Below, piece by piece: positions 1-11,962 of a stretch of 60,000 nt of DNA; within the stretch, counting starts at the first letter, position 1; each line of letters starts with the position of its first letter. Source of the stretch: Antedon mediterranea (Eukaryota > Echinodermata > Crinoidea > Comatulida > Antedonidae); the NCBI RefSeq assembly GCF_964355755.1, contig NC_092676.1, positions 5,440,288 to 5,500,287 of the forward strand, read 5' to 3'. A program made the position numbers and the translations under genes. The notes under the pieces are model-generated. The model searched no databases. It saw only the letters and a list, made by a program, of their open reading frames with translations, and was not told where the DNA came from.

Positions 1-107
1 GATAATTTAAGATCTCTTTCAAACACATTACCAGATTTAGGCTGATAGACAAAGGCCTAAGCCAACTTCAGAAAGTCGGAAAAAATGTGAAGGAAGGAGA
101 AAAGGAG

Positions 108-1023
108 ATTGGGAAAATGTGAGGGTGAAAAGGGAGAGGAAAATGGGAGGGTGAAAAGGGAGAGGAAAATGGGAGGGTGAAAAGGGAGAGGAAAATGGGA
201 GGGTGAAAATGGAGAGGAAAATGGGAGGGTGAAAGGGGAGAGGAAAATGGGAGGGTGAAAGGGGAGAGGAAAATGGGAGGGTGAAAGGGGAGAGGAAAAT
301 GGGAGGGTGAAAGGGGAGAGGAAAATGGGAGGGTGAAAAGGGAGAGGAAAATGGGAGGGTGAAAGGGGAGAGGAAAATGGGAGGGTGAAAGGGAAGAGGA
401 AAATGGGAGGGTGAAAGGGGAGAGGAAAATGGGAGGGTGAAAGGGGAGAGGAAAATGGGAGGGTGAAAAGGGAGAGGAAAATGGGAGGGTGAAAAGGGAG
501 AGGAAAATGGGAGGGTGAAAGGGGAGAGGAAAATGGGAGGGTGAAAGGGGAGAGGAAAATGGGAGGGTGAAAAGGGAGAGGAAAATGGGAGGGTGAAAAG
601 GGAGAGGAAAATGGGAGGGTGAAAGGGGAGAGGAAAATGTGACGGTAAAGGGGGAGAGGAAAATGGAAGGGTGAAAGGGGAGAGGAAAATGTGACGGTAA
701 AGGGGGGAGAGGAAAATGAGAGGGTGAAAGGAAAATGGGAGGGTGAAAGGGGAGAGGAAAATGTGACGGTAAAGGGGGAGAGGAAAATGGGAGGGTGAAA
801 GGAAAATGGGAGGGTGAAAGGGGAGAGGAAAATGTGACGGTAAAGGGGGAGAGGAAAATGGAAGGGTGAAAGGGGAGAGGAAAATTTGACGGTAAAGGGG
901 GAGAGGAAAATGTGACGGGGGAGAGGAAAATGTGACGGTAAAGGGGGAGAGGAAAATGGGAGAGGAAAATGTGACGGTAAAGGGGGAGAGGAAAATGGGA
1001 GGGTGAAAGGGGAAAGGAAAATG
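108..1023. repeat. 26-bp purine-rich minisatellite
   Basis: About 35 copies of a 26-bp unit (core agaggaaaatgggagggtga) run head to tail. The distal third has variant units with gtgacggtaaaggggg and shorter forms. The plus strand is almost wholly A and G with one or two T per unit, so this is a polypurine/polypyrimidine tract. Because 26 is not a multiple of 3, three units make 78 nt. Long minus-strand frames stay open only because the unit lacks stops; their Pro/Phe/Ser/His-rich translations are repeat artefacts. Confidence 0.93.
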
Positions 1024-1030
1024 GTATGGC

Positions 1031-2177
1031 ATAGTGGGAAAGGGTATGGAAAAAAGGGTGCTTTTCTGTAACCTCTCAGCATATGATTAGTACATGCATT
1101 GATAGGTACAGTAGCATATTTGGGCAATTTATAACCAAATATACAGTTTTATACTCTCTCAAACATACACCTTTTCCAGTACTGTACATATTTGTACACT
1201 ACTGTACTACTATGAAATAATACAACCACTTGTTTCTATTTATACAGATTCACTAGTATTATCTGTGTTTATAATACTCTGTTTATGTTTATGACCTGAA
1301 TATAATGGTAGGAATGTGTGAATCTTTTCACTTCAATTCACCCTGATGCCTGAATTCCAGCTGTCACTGCTGTATCAATGTACTGTACAGTACATCTTAT
1401 TTTAACATAACTCACTATATAAAACAACGAAATACCAATACTGAATATAGTTGGTATACAGTACAATATGAATATCCCATTAAACAATATGAATATTCCA
1501 ACTCCACATTTACAAGGACTGATACATTCTGTAGAGTTTCAAGATTAAATCGTAAAATATGTGTTAAAAAGTATGGGTAGGAATATTACTGTTTTACAAA
1601 TAATGAATGTTTATGTGTTTCATGAGTTTAAGTAATGTCATGATGTGAATGATGATAAAGTTATATGTCAACGAGGCGAAGCCGAGTTGAAAGATAACTT
1701 TTCATCATTCACCAAATACCATTATTTGTACCATTACACGAATATAGAACTCATCCAGCTGGCTAATTCTGTTTGTTTTTTTCAACGATTCTACATTGTG
1801 GAGATGTTCCCATTAAAATAATCAAAATCATACAAACAAAAGCTAATTTAAATGTAGTAATAGTGCATACTATTGCACACCATGTGACCCACAATCGTCC
1901 AATCAAATGACCGGAATTTATTTAGGTGTTATAAAAACAATACTACTGTACATTTATATATATTAATGTATTCAATGTACTAGTTGAATGGTGGGAATAG
2001 GGTATTCCTGAGTTGAAAGATTGACTATTCTATTGTTGAATAGGGTAGTCATTACTTTAAACAAATTTAAATCTAACTAAAGTAATCAGAATAATTTTAT
2101 CCCACTAGGACAATAGGATGGACATACAAAAAAGTGTACACTTGGTCATTGTTGTGATAACAGTTTAGCATTGACCT
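1031..2177. other. AT-rich DNA without a recognised gene
   Basis: No open frame with recognisable domains or splice structure was found. The stretch is AT-rich and has many short gtactgtac-type words that recur across the window's non-coding DNA. A fragment near 1,655-1,700 (tgtcaacgaggcgaagccga) is GC-richer and may belong to a dispersed repeat. Confidence 0.5.
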
Positions 2178-2510
2178 CAAGGTCAAGTACAACATGGTTC
2201 TTGAAACTCAATAGGATCCTATATATTCTAATTCTTAAACAATACTTTTATTTACATGAAGGAATTTAAAACCACATAATTGCATAAAAGCAGTAATATA
2301 AATCTAGCCTTGTACAACAGGTTTCTTGAACTCAATAGGATCCTATATTCTTAAAGGAAGGAATTTAAGACCACAGAATTTATATAAGGTGTATTTAGTC
2401 CTGTACTGTACAACTGGTTTCTTGACCTCAATAAGATCATATATATTCTTAAACAATACTTTATTTAACATGAAGGAATTGAACATCACAGAATTGCATT
2501 TAAGCAATTC
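2178..2510. repeat. Threefold tandem repeat of about 110-140 bp
   Basis: Three diverged copies share the order: ttcttgaactcaataggatc, tatattctt, a run near aaacaatactttattt, then gaaggaattt and accacagaattg. Copies begin near 2,195, 2,320 and 2,418. The middle copy lacks the aaacaatacttt part. A frame at 2,326-2,550 is a by-product of the repeat and shows no domain. Confidence 0.7.
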
Positions 2511-2594
2511 TGTAGTGCAACTCCAGCTTTCATTTCCATGGCATACCTAGACACCTTGTACTTAAGAAATCAAATGGTGCGGTTTTCGCATAAA

Positions 2595-2660
2595 AAGGCA
2601 ACATTCTCTGTTCAAGCCACTGGGTTGTCAAAGGCCTCTGTGAAAAAGTGGACAGGTTGA
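2595..2660 (+). pseudogene. Possible helix-turn-helix remnant of a transposase
   Basis: One short plus-strand frame reads KATFSVQATGLSKASVKKWT. This resembles the helix-turn-helix of transposase or tailless DNA-binding domains (pattern xxxTGxSxxTVxxW). A stop lies just upstream and no long frame continues, so it would be a decayed fragment of a DNA transposon. The match is short and could be chance. Confidence 0.22.
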
Positions 2661-3375
2661 AACCTAATACCAACCATACTGGTGGCTATATGGCTCTGCT
2701 ACTATAGTAGAGCCTAGAGGGTACAGAAAAAGCGAACGATGATGGTGGGTATATGTTTGATGTTCCCACTTGAGGCCATGGGTCAACGACTGTACCGTTT
2801 ATGGAGAGGGGTGTTCAATGTGTTTATGAAATACTGTACAGAAATATCACCATATGCCATATTTTTGGTTTATCCATGTATTAAAGCAAGGCACACAAAT
2901 GCCTGGGCGATGTGTCAGCCATGATGTAAAGAATTTAATCAAACATGATTATTTTAATACTTCATTAGTTCTAATACCCATTAATCAGATATTAGGACAT
3001 ATACAAATATATGGGCTTAATTAATTAGACCTTGCTCAAATATATAGGCCTAATTAGTTAGGCCATTGTTACGGTATACTTAAATTTCACATTTAATTGG
3101 AGCTAAGATATAATTTATCATCCACTAAATCATTAGCTACTAATAGTACTATCATAATACTATTATGATAATTGATATTGAGAAAATTAGGAGAACATTT
3201 TAGACTCACTTAAAACTAAAAAAAACACAAAAAAACATACTGTAGTAGTTTACATAATATTTTGGGAGTATTTTTTAGGCCTACACTAAAAATGTTTAAA
3301 AAATGTTCAAAAATAGTAATTAATATTATTACAGGAATTTTTAAATTCATACAATACTGCTTTGTTTTACCATGT

Positions 3376-3880
3376 AGTAGTATAGTGTATTGTACCCACT
3401 GGATCCGCCTCTGATAATTGTTTTCTCAATACTGTATAACACAAAGTCTAATTTACACGGAAAAAAGAAATTTTTACCATCTACACAGTATAGTGTACCC
3501 CCTGGATCTGCCTCTGATATTTATTTTCTTTTTTAAATACTGTAAAACACACAGTCTAATTTACACTGAAATAATTTTGTTATTTTTTTTAAACATCTAC
3601 AGTATACAGTAGTGTATTTATTGTACAGTACCCCCCCTGGATCTGCCTCTGAAATTTAATTTGTTATTTTTTGTTAACATCTACAATATAGTGTACCCCC
3701 TGGATCTGCCTCTGAAATTTATTTATTTTTTTCAAATACTCTATAACACGACACAGTCTAATTTACACGGAAAAGATTTTCATTTTTTTAAAAACATCTA
3801 CAGTACTGTATAGTGTATTGTACCCACTGGATCTGCCTCTGATAATTTATTTTCTTTTTCAAAGACTGTATAAAATATAA
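3376..3880. repeat. Degenerate tandem repeat, units about 60-135 bp
   Basis: Five copies of the word ctggatctgcctctga (the first reads ctggatccgcctctga) occur near 3,400, 3,503, 3,639, 3,699 and 3,828. Most are followed by an AT-rich run and then aacacacagtctaatttacac. Unit lengths differ through internal deletions. No coding capacity is apparent. Confidence 0.75.
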
Positions 3881-4188
3881 CACACAGTGTAATACACGCT
3901 AGAATGGATACTAAAATGAACACAGTGTCTAACAATATAAACACTATCAGATTATACTACACACAAAAACACCAGACAAAAATTAAACATGTATTTGATA
4001 CAAATCCTTCTATTCATCATCAACGACAGGAGTGACATGTATTTTTGAGGTGATCTTTTGTTTGCAGGGTAATGAGGCGTAAGCTTAGGCATTTGCTAGA
4101 TAAGTACACCCCAATACCTAATCCTAATATTGATATACTACTGTACAGGCTACGAAATATATATTTATATATATAAACACATCAGGCA

Positions 4189-4281
4189 AAGAACATTAAT
4201 TCTAAACCACCCGGTGATATACTGAAATTTAATTAATTTGAAACGATAAAGATGAGGAAATCTGTGAGAATGAGAAAAAGT
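4189..4281. repeat. Direct repeat copy 1 (SINE body candidate)
   Basis: About 93 bp starting aaagaacattaattctaa are repeated at 4,551-4,645. Both copies share ggtgatatactgaaatttaa, gaaacgataaagatgaggaa and gagaatgagaaaaagtcg. Copy 1 abuts a tRNA-like sequence. Copy 2 ends in a (TA)n run instead. The layout suggests the body of a tRNA-derived SINE transcribed leftwards, with copy 2 lacking the head. Confidence 0.6.
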
Positions 4282-4354
4282 CGCCCCAACCGAGACTCGA
4301 ACTCGGACCGTCTGCTTGATATGCAGTTTGTCCTAACCATTAGACCACTGGGGC
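4282..4354 (-). tRNA. tRNA-like sequence, probably head of a tRNA-derived SINE
   Basis: Read on the minus strand, 73 nt start GCCCCAG and end TTGGGGC plus a discriminator G, giving a seven-pair acceptor stem with one wobble. The A-box-like TGGTCTAATGG and B-box-like GTTCGAGTC are present, and the T stem CCGAG/CTCGG pairs. The anticodon arm is weak: the best fold is CTGC/GCAG with loop ATATCAA, which would give AUC, an unusual anticodon. The repeated DNA continuing 3' of it favours a SINE over a working tRNA gene. Confidence 0.5.
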
Positions 4355-4550
4355 TTTCATGGTACTGTTCAAACTCGATTGGATAGCGATTCTTTAACAT
4401 TCTCGGCGTGGTACGGCGGAACAGCACTAGTCCCTCAATTGTACGCACGCGCACCAGAGATCAAATTGATACGCCCTCATCTATTCAGTATTTTTATTCA
4501 CGAAGCGGGATCTCCGAAGAGATACTTTTATATATATAAACACATCAGGC

Positions 4551-4661
4551 AAAGAACATTAATTCTAACCCGCCCGGTGATATACTGAAATTTAATTAAT
4601 TAATTTGAAACGATAAAGATGAGGAAATCTGTGAGAATGAGAAAAAGTCGTCCCAATCGAT
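4551..4661. repeat. Direct repeat copy 2 (headless SINE body candidate)
   Basis: This is a near copy of 4,189-4,300, sharing the aaagaacattaattctaa start and the gagaatgagaaaaagtcg end. It then runs into a (TA)n stretch at 4,659-4,675 where copy 1 has its tRNA-like head. Confidence 0.6.
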
Positions 4662-5065
4662 ATATATATATATATACTGTATTTATCCAATCTGCACAAG
4701 TACTGTTTCGATTTTATTAGATCTCGTCAGTGCAGCTCAGGTTTCGAAATGAAATGTACAGTACCGCAGAACTGGCACAATATATAGGCTGAACCAGTTA
4801 TGTTATTTATAATGTTCTCCCAAAACCAAATTTGTAAGTAAAATTTACGGAAATAATTTACGAAAATAAAAAAAATCACAAGTATAGTCAAACATGTACA
4901 CAAAACTGTACAACCACTAGTGATTAATTATGTGTGTAGGCTTGGGAAACTATCTGTAGAATAAGGGATCATGTCAGTTTTATTCTGCTGCAGTTACTGC
5001 AGTTAACTACATTTTTTTTACTCCAATAATGTATGATATAGTTTGTGTTAATGTAGAAAGCTTAT

Positions 5066-5340
5066 GAGGCAGTTACTGCAATAAATAGTGTATATTTTGA
5101 GAAAAAAAAGCTTACTAAATAATAATATAATAAAACGGGTTAAAATACTTTTTTTAATGTAAAGTTATTTACTGCAGTATTCTGTAGAATAATTTAATAA
5201 AAATCACTCACTACAATAGATAGTGTGTATTTCGACAAAAAAACCTTGCTTAATAATGATATTACATACAGTAATAAAACAGGTTTAAAGTACTTTCTTT
5301 TAAATGTACAGTAGTTACTGCAGTGTAGAATAATTTTTTA
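5066..5340. repeat. Tandem duplication of about 150-180 bp
   Basis: Two diverged copies share the order agttactgca, ataaatagtgtgtattt, gacaaaaaaa, taataatgat, taataaaacaggtt, tactttttt, then ttactgcag and gtagaataattt. There is no coding signal. Confidence 0.6.
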
Positions 5341-5776
5341 CATGATCCCTAAATGGTTTTTTAGAAGAAATCTAATGAATTTCTGAGATATAAAATGTAA
5401 TAATTGTTCTTATCGAGACAAAATATAACACCAGCGAGTCTGTTGTATTTAAGATATAGATCAATTCTACATACAAAATAGCAATACAGTGTTTATGCAC
5501 TCAACTATGAGGAATCAGTGTACACTGTATAAAATACTGTAGCAATTAATATTACACATTTCCAAATCAATAACACGGACAATGAAGAACAACACCTTTA
5601 TATCTATAAATACAGGTAAACATGTATATTGTTGTCTGTGCCTGGTCAGTGAAATACAGTAGGAAAGATGATACTCTCTCCTCATCCTTCGGTTTAGGCT
5701 ATTAAGTTGTTGGGCATAATGCATAATAAAAAACGGTTAGAGAGATCATCTGCTGATTTGCTGAGCCTAAGGGCCT

Positions 5777-5838
5777 GTTCAGACCTATGGAGTTATTCTT
5801 TCTTATCGTAGGTGCCGTACAACTCCATAGGTCTGAAC
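5777..5838. repeat. 18-bp perfect inverted repeat (foldback element end)
   Basis: The arms gttcagacctatggagtt (5,777-5,794) and aactccataggtctgaac (5,821-5,838) are exact reverse complements with a 26-nt loop. They lie at one end of a GC-richer block running to about 6,050. A minus-strand frame at 5,793-6,002 covers this block, shows no domain and is probably part of the foldback element. Confidence 0.6.
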
Positions 5839-6303
5839 CAGGAAAAGATTAGTGGCCACCTCTTACGACACTGATCTTTAGTTTGTTCCGACAGCATAAA
5901 ATACAAGAACAGTGAACGATGCTTACGATACAAAAGTAATGCATCAACGATTTTGATTTCTAACCAATCAAATTTACTCCTGCAGACCCAAATCGGTGAC
6001 ACTTCAGTTTCAAACGAAAGCGTTAGTTAAGCAAATCTGAACAATTTGTATAATATGACATTGCTTGCGATAAGTACAGTTGGTGTTCTCAGAACTGGGT
6101 CATCCTGATTTATGGTTGTTGGTGTTCCTATGGTTCCTGGGGTTTCCCAGTTCCTGGCTTACACTAGTATATAATACCGCCGGATATTGTAATAATCCCG
6201 ATCCAATCATATCCTATCCTGCAAGGAGACTTCATTAATTTTTTTCTTTCAACTCTATAATACTGTATACTGTTACGGTATCTTTGGAATTAAATATTTC
6301 TAA

Positions 6304-6462
6304 AGCTCTGTCTACACTATCAAACTTTATATGACAAAAAAATGTGATTTGCCAATATATGATAATGATGTCATATCACTACCATATTTGGTTATATCAC
6401 TACCATACTTGGGCACATCACACTTTCTTGTTATGAACTAGTTTGATAGTGTAGAGAAAGCT
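6304..6462. mobile_element. MITE, family with agctctgtctacactatcaa ends
   Basis: About 160 bp have imperfect terminal inverted repeats: agctctgtctacactatcaa at the left, and ttgatagtgtagagaaagct at the right. The interior is AT-rich and non-coding (ccatatttggttatatcac motifs). A second member lies at 48,158-48,317 with the same ends and similar interior words such as gtgatttgcc. Flanks carry TAAA-like bases, but the target duplication is not clear. Confidence 0.75.
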
Positions 6463-6734
6463 ACAGATATACCGATATTTTTCATTTCGTATAACTCAGC
6501 CATTAATGTACTTCACACACAGAGTTTGTTAAATGTCAAAATGGTCATGTCATACTGTATAAAGAAACGGTTGTCAAGGAGGCAAATTTCCTCTTTAAAT
6601 TCTTCAATAAACTAGCATACTGTATGTTGACAGTAGATCTACCTATTCAAATGCTACAGTACTTCCTGGTTTTGGTTTAGAGTACACAAAGTGTTCATTC
6701 AATAATTAAGAAATACCTGAGTAAACTTAACACC

Positions 6735-8775
6735 TTAATCAGGGGCGGATCCAGCATTATAGATTGGGGTTGGGGGTGGGGAGAGGGCTAAATATTTTAT
6801 AAGTGATAAAAACCATTCGTCGGATTGCAGAAAAATGAAAATAGCATTATTTTATTTTAAAAAGACATGGCGCCTCTTAGTTGGAATTGAGGGTGGGGGG
6901 GGGGGGGTAAAGCCTGTTTATTTTCCGCCTAAGCAAAACATTGCCGTTCAATTGGATTTGCCGGCGCCGAACCAGAACCATGCCGGAACAGGTGTGAAAG
7001 ACCAAGCCTGTCATTACAGGGACAAGAAATAACCTGTCCTCCCTCTAGTCTCCCCACAATATGGACTTCTGTGCCTCTTTGTTTTTTATGGTAGATCTAC
7101 AGTTACTACATACAGATAATAATAACAATAATGGAAATTTGTAAAGCGCAAGCATCCGTCTAAAAAAAGACGCTCACTGCGCTACTGACAACAAAGAACA
7201 TGAAAAAAGTTACAAATCTTAAAGACTATACAGTATATTATTGTATACTGATAACAAGTCTACAGCAAATTACCATGCATAGCATTTAATTACCTTTGTA
7301 CTTACACTACAGTAGTACGATAATAAATAATCTATAATTATTAATAAGCGAGATTTTATTACAAATGACTTCTAGGCCTACAGTACAGTACATGAATTAC
7401 AGTAGGATGCAATGTCTATTAAACGTTGTAACAGCTGTAAATTGAAATATGTTGTATACAAATAGTTAAATTAAATCAATCACTTTAGAAACTAGGCTAA
7501 ATTTTATATTTATTCAGCACATACAGTAATTAAGATACTGTATACAGTACAGTAGTATAGAGAACCCCCAGATTTTAATAATAATAGGCTACTTTTAATG
7601 GTGACATCACCAATAAATAAATTTTCCTAAATTTAAAGATGTCGAAAATTACAAAAAAAATTACCGTATTTATTCGAGTAAATGCACGGCTTTAAATAAA
7701 CTCCTCCCTCGACTGAATGTCCTCAATAGAACATCGATTAGAATAAACGTCCCACCCCCACCACACTACTCTCAAATAAATGCCCATGGGCCTTTATTTT
7801 TTTCTCAAACAAACGGCCCGCCACATGCATACTGTATATACAGTATTCAGTATAACAAGCATTTTGATAAATGTATACAGTATTATCACTTTTGCAAAGT
7901 AAAAAAGATGGAATACAATATATTCAATTTTAAGATATTAACTATCTAGTCTTTTAAGGCGAGCAAGTGCGATCACTCACCTAACACACTCTTAAACTGC
8001 CCTTGAGGTGTGTGATTTACAACATGCTTAAATTTGGTAAACTTCTACACACCAAAATACTAACAGCACAACTACAACACGCACCCCTGAATGTATTGAG
8101 GAGTGCAATTTGTAGCACACCTATAATTTTCAAAAGACAAGGCCTGTATTACTGTAACTGTACAATTTGACTAGGTAAACATTGATAATACATGTACAGT
8201 ACTGTACTATATAATCACAACACACTCTTCAAAGTGATATCAAATTTCGATGGTAAATATAATTATCTAATGATACGAGAGGTAGAATGAATCAATCACA
8301 TGTTTCATGATTTCGCATCCAGGTGCTAATCACAGCTACTGTAATCTCTTCATTTTTCAGATACTGGTGATTTTCACAATCAGTCAATTTATTTTATAAA
8401 ACACCTCGATTTTTGTCATTTGGTTTGACAATTGTTTGTGTAATATTAGTTGTATTGTGCATAAATAAAAGGTACGCAGCATTTTTTCATCACTTTATTC
8501 ATTAATGACACAGCTTTTTCGCATTGATACCATGTGGTTAGATCAAGCTCAAAGCTTACGTTTTTTCTGTACCGAGTAAAGTGTAAACATACGCATTACT
8601 AACCAATTATCCAACATTCCCTGTGGAGAAACCGGATTAAACTCATCAATCATCATGGCAACTACTGCATGAAAACCAATAACAGTATTAAAATCTCAAA
8701 TCACAATAATAAACAAAATGAAAATGCCATGTACTGTATGTGTACATGTTTCTATAGAAAAAATCCAAAAGCACG
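6735..8775. other. Repeat-rich DNA, no recognised gene
   Basis: A caggggcggatccag word at 6,739-6,753 followed by a G-rich run resembles the edge of a retroposed element. A GC-richer patch at 6,950-7,020 has no recognised domain. The rest is AT-rich with short repeats, including spaced tacagtac words. No splice-bounded exon was recognised on either strand. Short exons of the NHERF-like gene could still be hidden here. Confidence 0.45.
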
Positions 8776-8850
8776 GATACCGTAAATCTTCTAATTGTAA
8801 CCCTGGGATATTATTCTTTGATTGTTTTTTAGGGTGGGTTACTATTAGAG
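8776..8850. mobile_element. Left part of a foldback MITE split by the MULE
   Basis: The sequence starts ggataccgtaaatcttctaa and runs to gggttactattagag. The reverse complement of 18,060-18,121 begins gagataccataaatcttcta and continues with the same tagtaaccc-type words. The two parts look like the arms of one palindromic MITE separated by the 8.9-kb element. Confidence 0.6.
8842..8850. repeat. Target site duplication of the MULE, left
   Basis: CTATTAGAG directly precedes the left terminal repeat. CTATTAGAA (17,761-17,769) directly follows the right one, matching 8 of 9. Nine bases is the usual Mutator-superfamily target duplication. The word ctattagaagg also recurs in the surrounding palindromic MITE, so chance similarity is not excluded. 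Confidence 0.6.
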
Positions 8851-9095
8851 GGATCCAGTCAAGTCGCCCCATCGCAAAGTCGCCCCAAACAAAGTCGCCC
8901 CATACAAAGTCGCCCCATCGCAAAGTCGCCCCAAAACAAAGTCGCCCCGACACAGTCGCCCCATCGCAAAGTCGCCCCATCGCAAAGTCGCCCCAACGCA
9001 AAGTCGCCCCATCGCAAAGTCGCCCCATCGCAAAGTCGCCCCATCGCAAAGTCGCCCCATCGCAAAGTCGCCCCATCGCAAAGTCGCCCCATCGG
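8851..9095. repeat. Left terminal inverted repeat of the MULE, 16-bp subrepeats
   Basis: Sixteen copies of GTCGCCCC are mostly spaced 16 bp apart in the unit GTCGCCCCATCGCAAA. From the outer end, the spacer variants run atcgcaaa, aaacaaa, atacaaa, atcgcaaa, aaaacaaa, gacaca, then atcgcaaa repeats with one aacgcaaa. The right terminus has the same variants in the same order, inverted. In MULEs such subterminal repeats can serve as transposase binding sites; that role is inferred here. Long frames across the array are artefacts. Confidence 0.9.
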
Positions 9096-11962
9096 AAAAA
9101 GTACCTAGTTAAATTTCGCAAACTTTATTTGACAACAAATTTGCCTATATATGGACATAAGCCTAGCACTACCATAAACTATATGGGCATCAAACTTACC
9201 ACAATTTGTAAAAAAAAATCCAAACTATTGCGTGTGGAGGATAATAACTCGCAAACGTATTTTTTTATTAATTTATTATTACATTTTTTTGCAGATAATT
9301 CAAATTCATTACTATGGATCATATCCAAATGCTATTTGGATTATGTTATTCGACATTGGAGACTTATGGACGATAACGAATTCAAGAACTGTTAGGAACT
9401 TCATATCATAGCCTGCAGTAGGCCTACACGGATAAATGGATTTCGTGGCGCAATTATTTATCTTAATATTTGAAACATACAGTATAAATATGTTCAATCA
9501 AATAAATTTGTTTGCATACACAGAATAATACTCGTCATAAATGATACAGTGACATTCAAGCATCTACGCTAGAACATTAGACCTTAAACATAAAGCGATT
9601 TCCTAAACCGATACCCCCTAAACCATAAGACTTGCTAATTCTTGACTTATTCCACACATTATAATAAACAATGATATGATACAGACGTCTCTATGAGTAT
9701 GTAAATTTGTTAAGCTGTATTATTATTTTTATGTCCTGTATTTTTGTTGTTCTGTTTTTGTTTTATTTACTTTTTTAAGTTATATATATATCGTATGTAC
9801 AGTTTAAGTATTGTTTATTCCCATACATAATTAATTAGTTTACATTTTGTTTTGATGTTATGAATTAATTAGAACGTTGGCTTATGTTACTTGTAATTTT
9901 GTCTGTAAAATGGATGCACCATTAACTGATAAATGTGTGCCACCGATATAAATGTGTTCCTATGAATAAATAAAAATTGTTTTCATTTTTACACTTTGTA
10001 ATTTCATTTAAATGTGATTGTATCCTTCCATTCTAAATTATTTTTCAATGTTTAATTGTATGTGCATTATATGTATTTTCAAACCGCTTTATATAGTATT
10101 GTAGTATTTTTATATTTTAATTTCTTAGTTTGGACTGTCAGGCCCCGCGGGCTATAGTAATTGAGTTTATTTTTGGCGTCCATAGCCGACGACGAAATTT
10201 TTTTTTTCTTATCTTGTATTTTACTGTATATTTTTATGGCTTAATAAATGAATGAATAAATGAATGAATTGTATTCTTTATAAACGAACAAGCTTTAGCC
10301 CATCAAGTCAACGCCCATCTGGAGTGATGGACAGTTGTTAATACAACGCCCTTGCATTGTTCTATTGATGGTCTTGATGTCTTAATTCCCCTAATAATAG
10401 CCATTGTTTTGACTGCTGTATCAACATTTTCATAACGATTTACCTTTCATAACCATTCCAATTTGTTTTAAATCAAAAACCTAGACTTTCGATTAGAACA
10501 TAATTATATTTGATATACAATCATTCAATTACGTCCGTTTGATTATTATTAAATTTGCTATTATAGATATTATAGTCCTAGAGTATAGCTATAATAGCTA
10601 TACTCTAGGACTTCTGTTATTTCAAATATTTACATTCAACATTAATTCAAGTAATAAACAAGTGTCTTTTTTATTTTATATCATCAAAACCAACAGCAAC
10701 GAAAGTTGCAACCCGTACAGGTACCGATACAATAAATACTCTATATGAAGCAAACTTGAATAACCTAGTAAAATATTTCGTTGATATTAAATCATGTGTA
10801 TTTGTTAGTTTGTTAGTAAATGTCTTTAATCAAATCAAATTATAGGCTTAGTGTTATATGTTGCGATTATTTTTATTATCTTACTGGTACTGTATTTGTT
10901 TTACCGATATCGAATTTAATAAATGTTTCCTAAAATGACAGTCCACACCAGAACATGTTTTGGAAGATCTTCAATTCAATTTCGTTTCAACTTTTACCAA
11001 AAAGAAACAGTAATACATCAATACATAATATAAGGTTATCTATAATTAATACGGTAGCATATACGAAATATGATCTAATTTGATATACAGACTTGTTGTA
11101 TACTTGTGGATTTGGTTTCATAAATAAATATGCACGAGATTCGCCATTGAATGGGTATACTTAACCAAGTAATACATAAGTGTACTGGACTTTTTAAAAG
11201 GCTGAAAACGTCTGTTAACAAACATATAAGAAACACATACAATACTGCAAGTTTAAAAGAAACATTCACAAAAAAAAATAAATACAACAAAATTAAATGA
11301 CACTGCACAATCTTTCGATTTTTTTTCATTTATAGTATTTACTTTTTGATATGGAAATATTTTCTAACAAAGGCTGAAAGTGATCTAAATGGGACAATAC
11401 AGTATATCGTACATAATTTATATAATAAATTAAGCAATAAAAATTATGATATTTCTATTTTATAATAAATCTTAAACAGGCAAAGGTATCTTATTTTTGG
11501 TCACCGAACATACACGCACGTGATTTGTTTTTTAGACATCATCTGCGCCAATGGAATCTGTTTAAATTATACTGCATTGTTAACGAAATTGGTCCTATGT
11601 CATCGTTTAATAATAAACACACCATTGGTCAATATTGTTTTAAAAAAGCCATTACTTTTTTAGTGAAAAGAGCCAATAGTACTTTGTTTTAAAGTTTGCG
11701 TTGTTACATAGTTATACATCACGGCACGCAATAGGTTCCTTTTGTAATAATGAACTCCAATAGTAATTCATAATTGGACAAACAATGTTAATCACCGAAA
11801 ACCGATATACTGTACGTGATCTTCACGTATAAAAATGCTGTAATCTTCAGTCAAGTCACCATTATAGAAAAAAATTATTGAACCTCGACATTGCTTTCCT
11901 GAGAATCTATAACAATTTGTACTTTGCTTTAATTTTTACGTGTAATTAATTTGTGTCTGACG
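9096..11962. other. 5' interior of the MULE, non-coding
   Basis: AT-rich DNA lies between the left terminal repeat and the transposase start codon. It should contain the transposase promoter, though none was identified with confidence. The part near 10,130-10,262 has a GC-rich patch (ggccccgcgggctatag), an AT-rich run and a terminal aataaatgaatgaataaatg repeat. That resembles the 3' end of a LINE inserted in the element. Frames at 8,718-9,395, 10,539-10,748 and 11,075-11,329 show no domains. Confidence 0.5.
10574..10612. repeat. Perfect 19-bp hairpin
   Basis: The arms agtcctagagtatagctat (10,574-10,592) and atagctatactctaggact (10,594-10,612) are exact reverse complements separated by one base. 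The stem is short for a MITE and lies within the MULE 5' interior. No terminator or regulatory role can be assigned. Confidence 0.85.

Noticed and set aside
37-1127. Two long overlapping minus-strand frames (331 and 356 codons) rich in Pro, Phe, Ser and His
   Set aside because: They are translations of the 26-bp minisatellite, open in several frames only because the unit has no stops. No domain and no splice context.
4282-4354. A functional tRNA gene
   Set aside because: Box A, box B and acceptor pairing are good, but the anticodon arm has only four pairs with an unusual anticodon and the flank is a repeated SINE-like body. Kept only as tRNA-like.
8862-9095. Could the 16-bp array be a CRISPR array?
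   Set aside because: Repeat and spacer together are only 16 bp, the spacers are nearly identical, and the array is the inverted counterpart of 17,487-17,760 in a eukaryotic transposon.
8696-9395. Frames of 77-225 codons on both strands over the GTCGCCCC array, and the same at 17,341-17,831
   Set aside because: They read the terminal-repeat subrepeats of the MULE in several frames at once; low-complexity artefacts.
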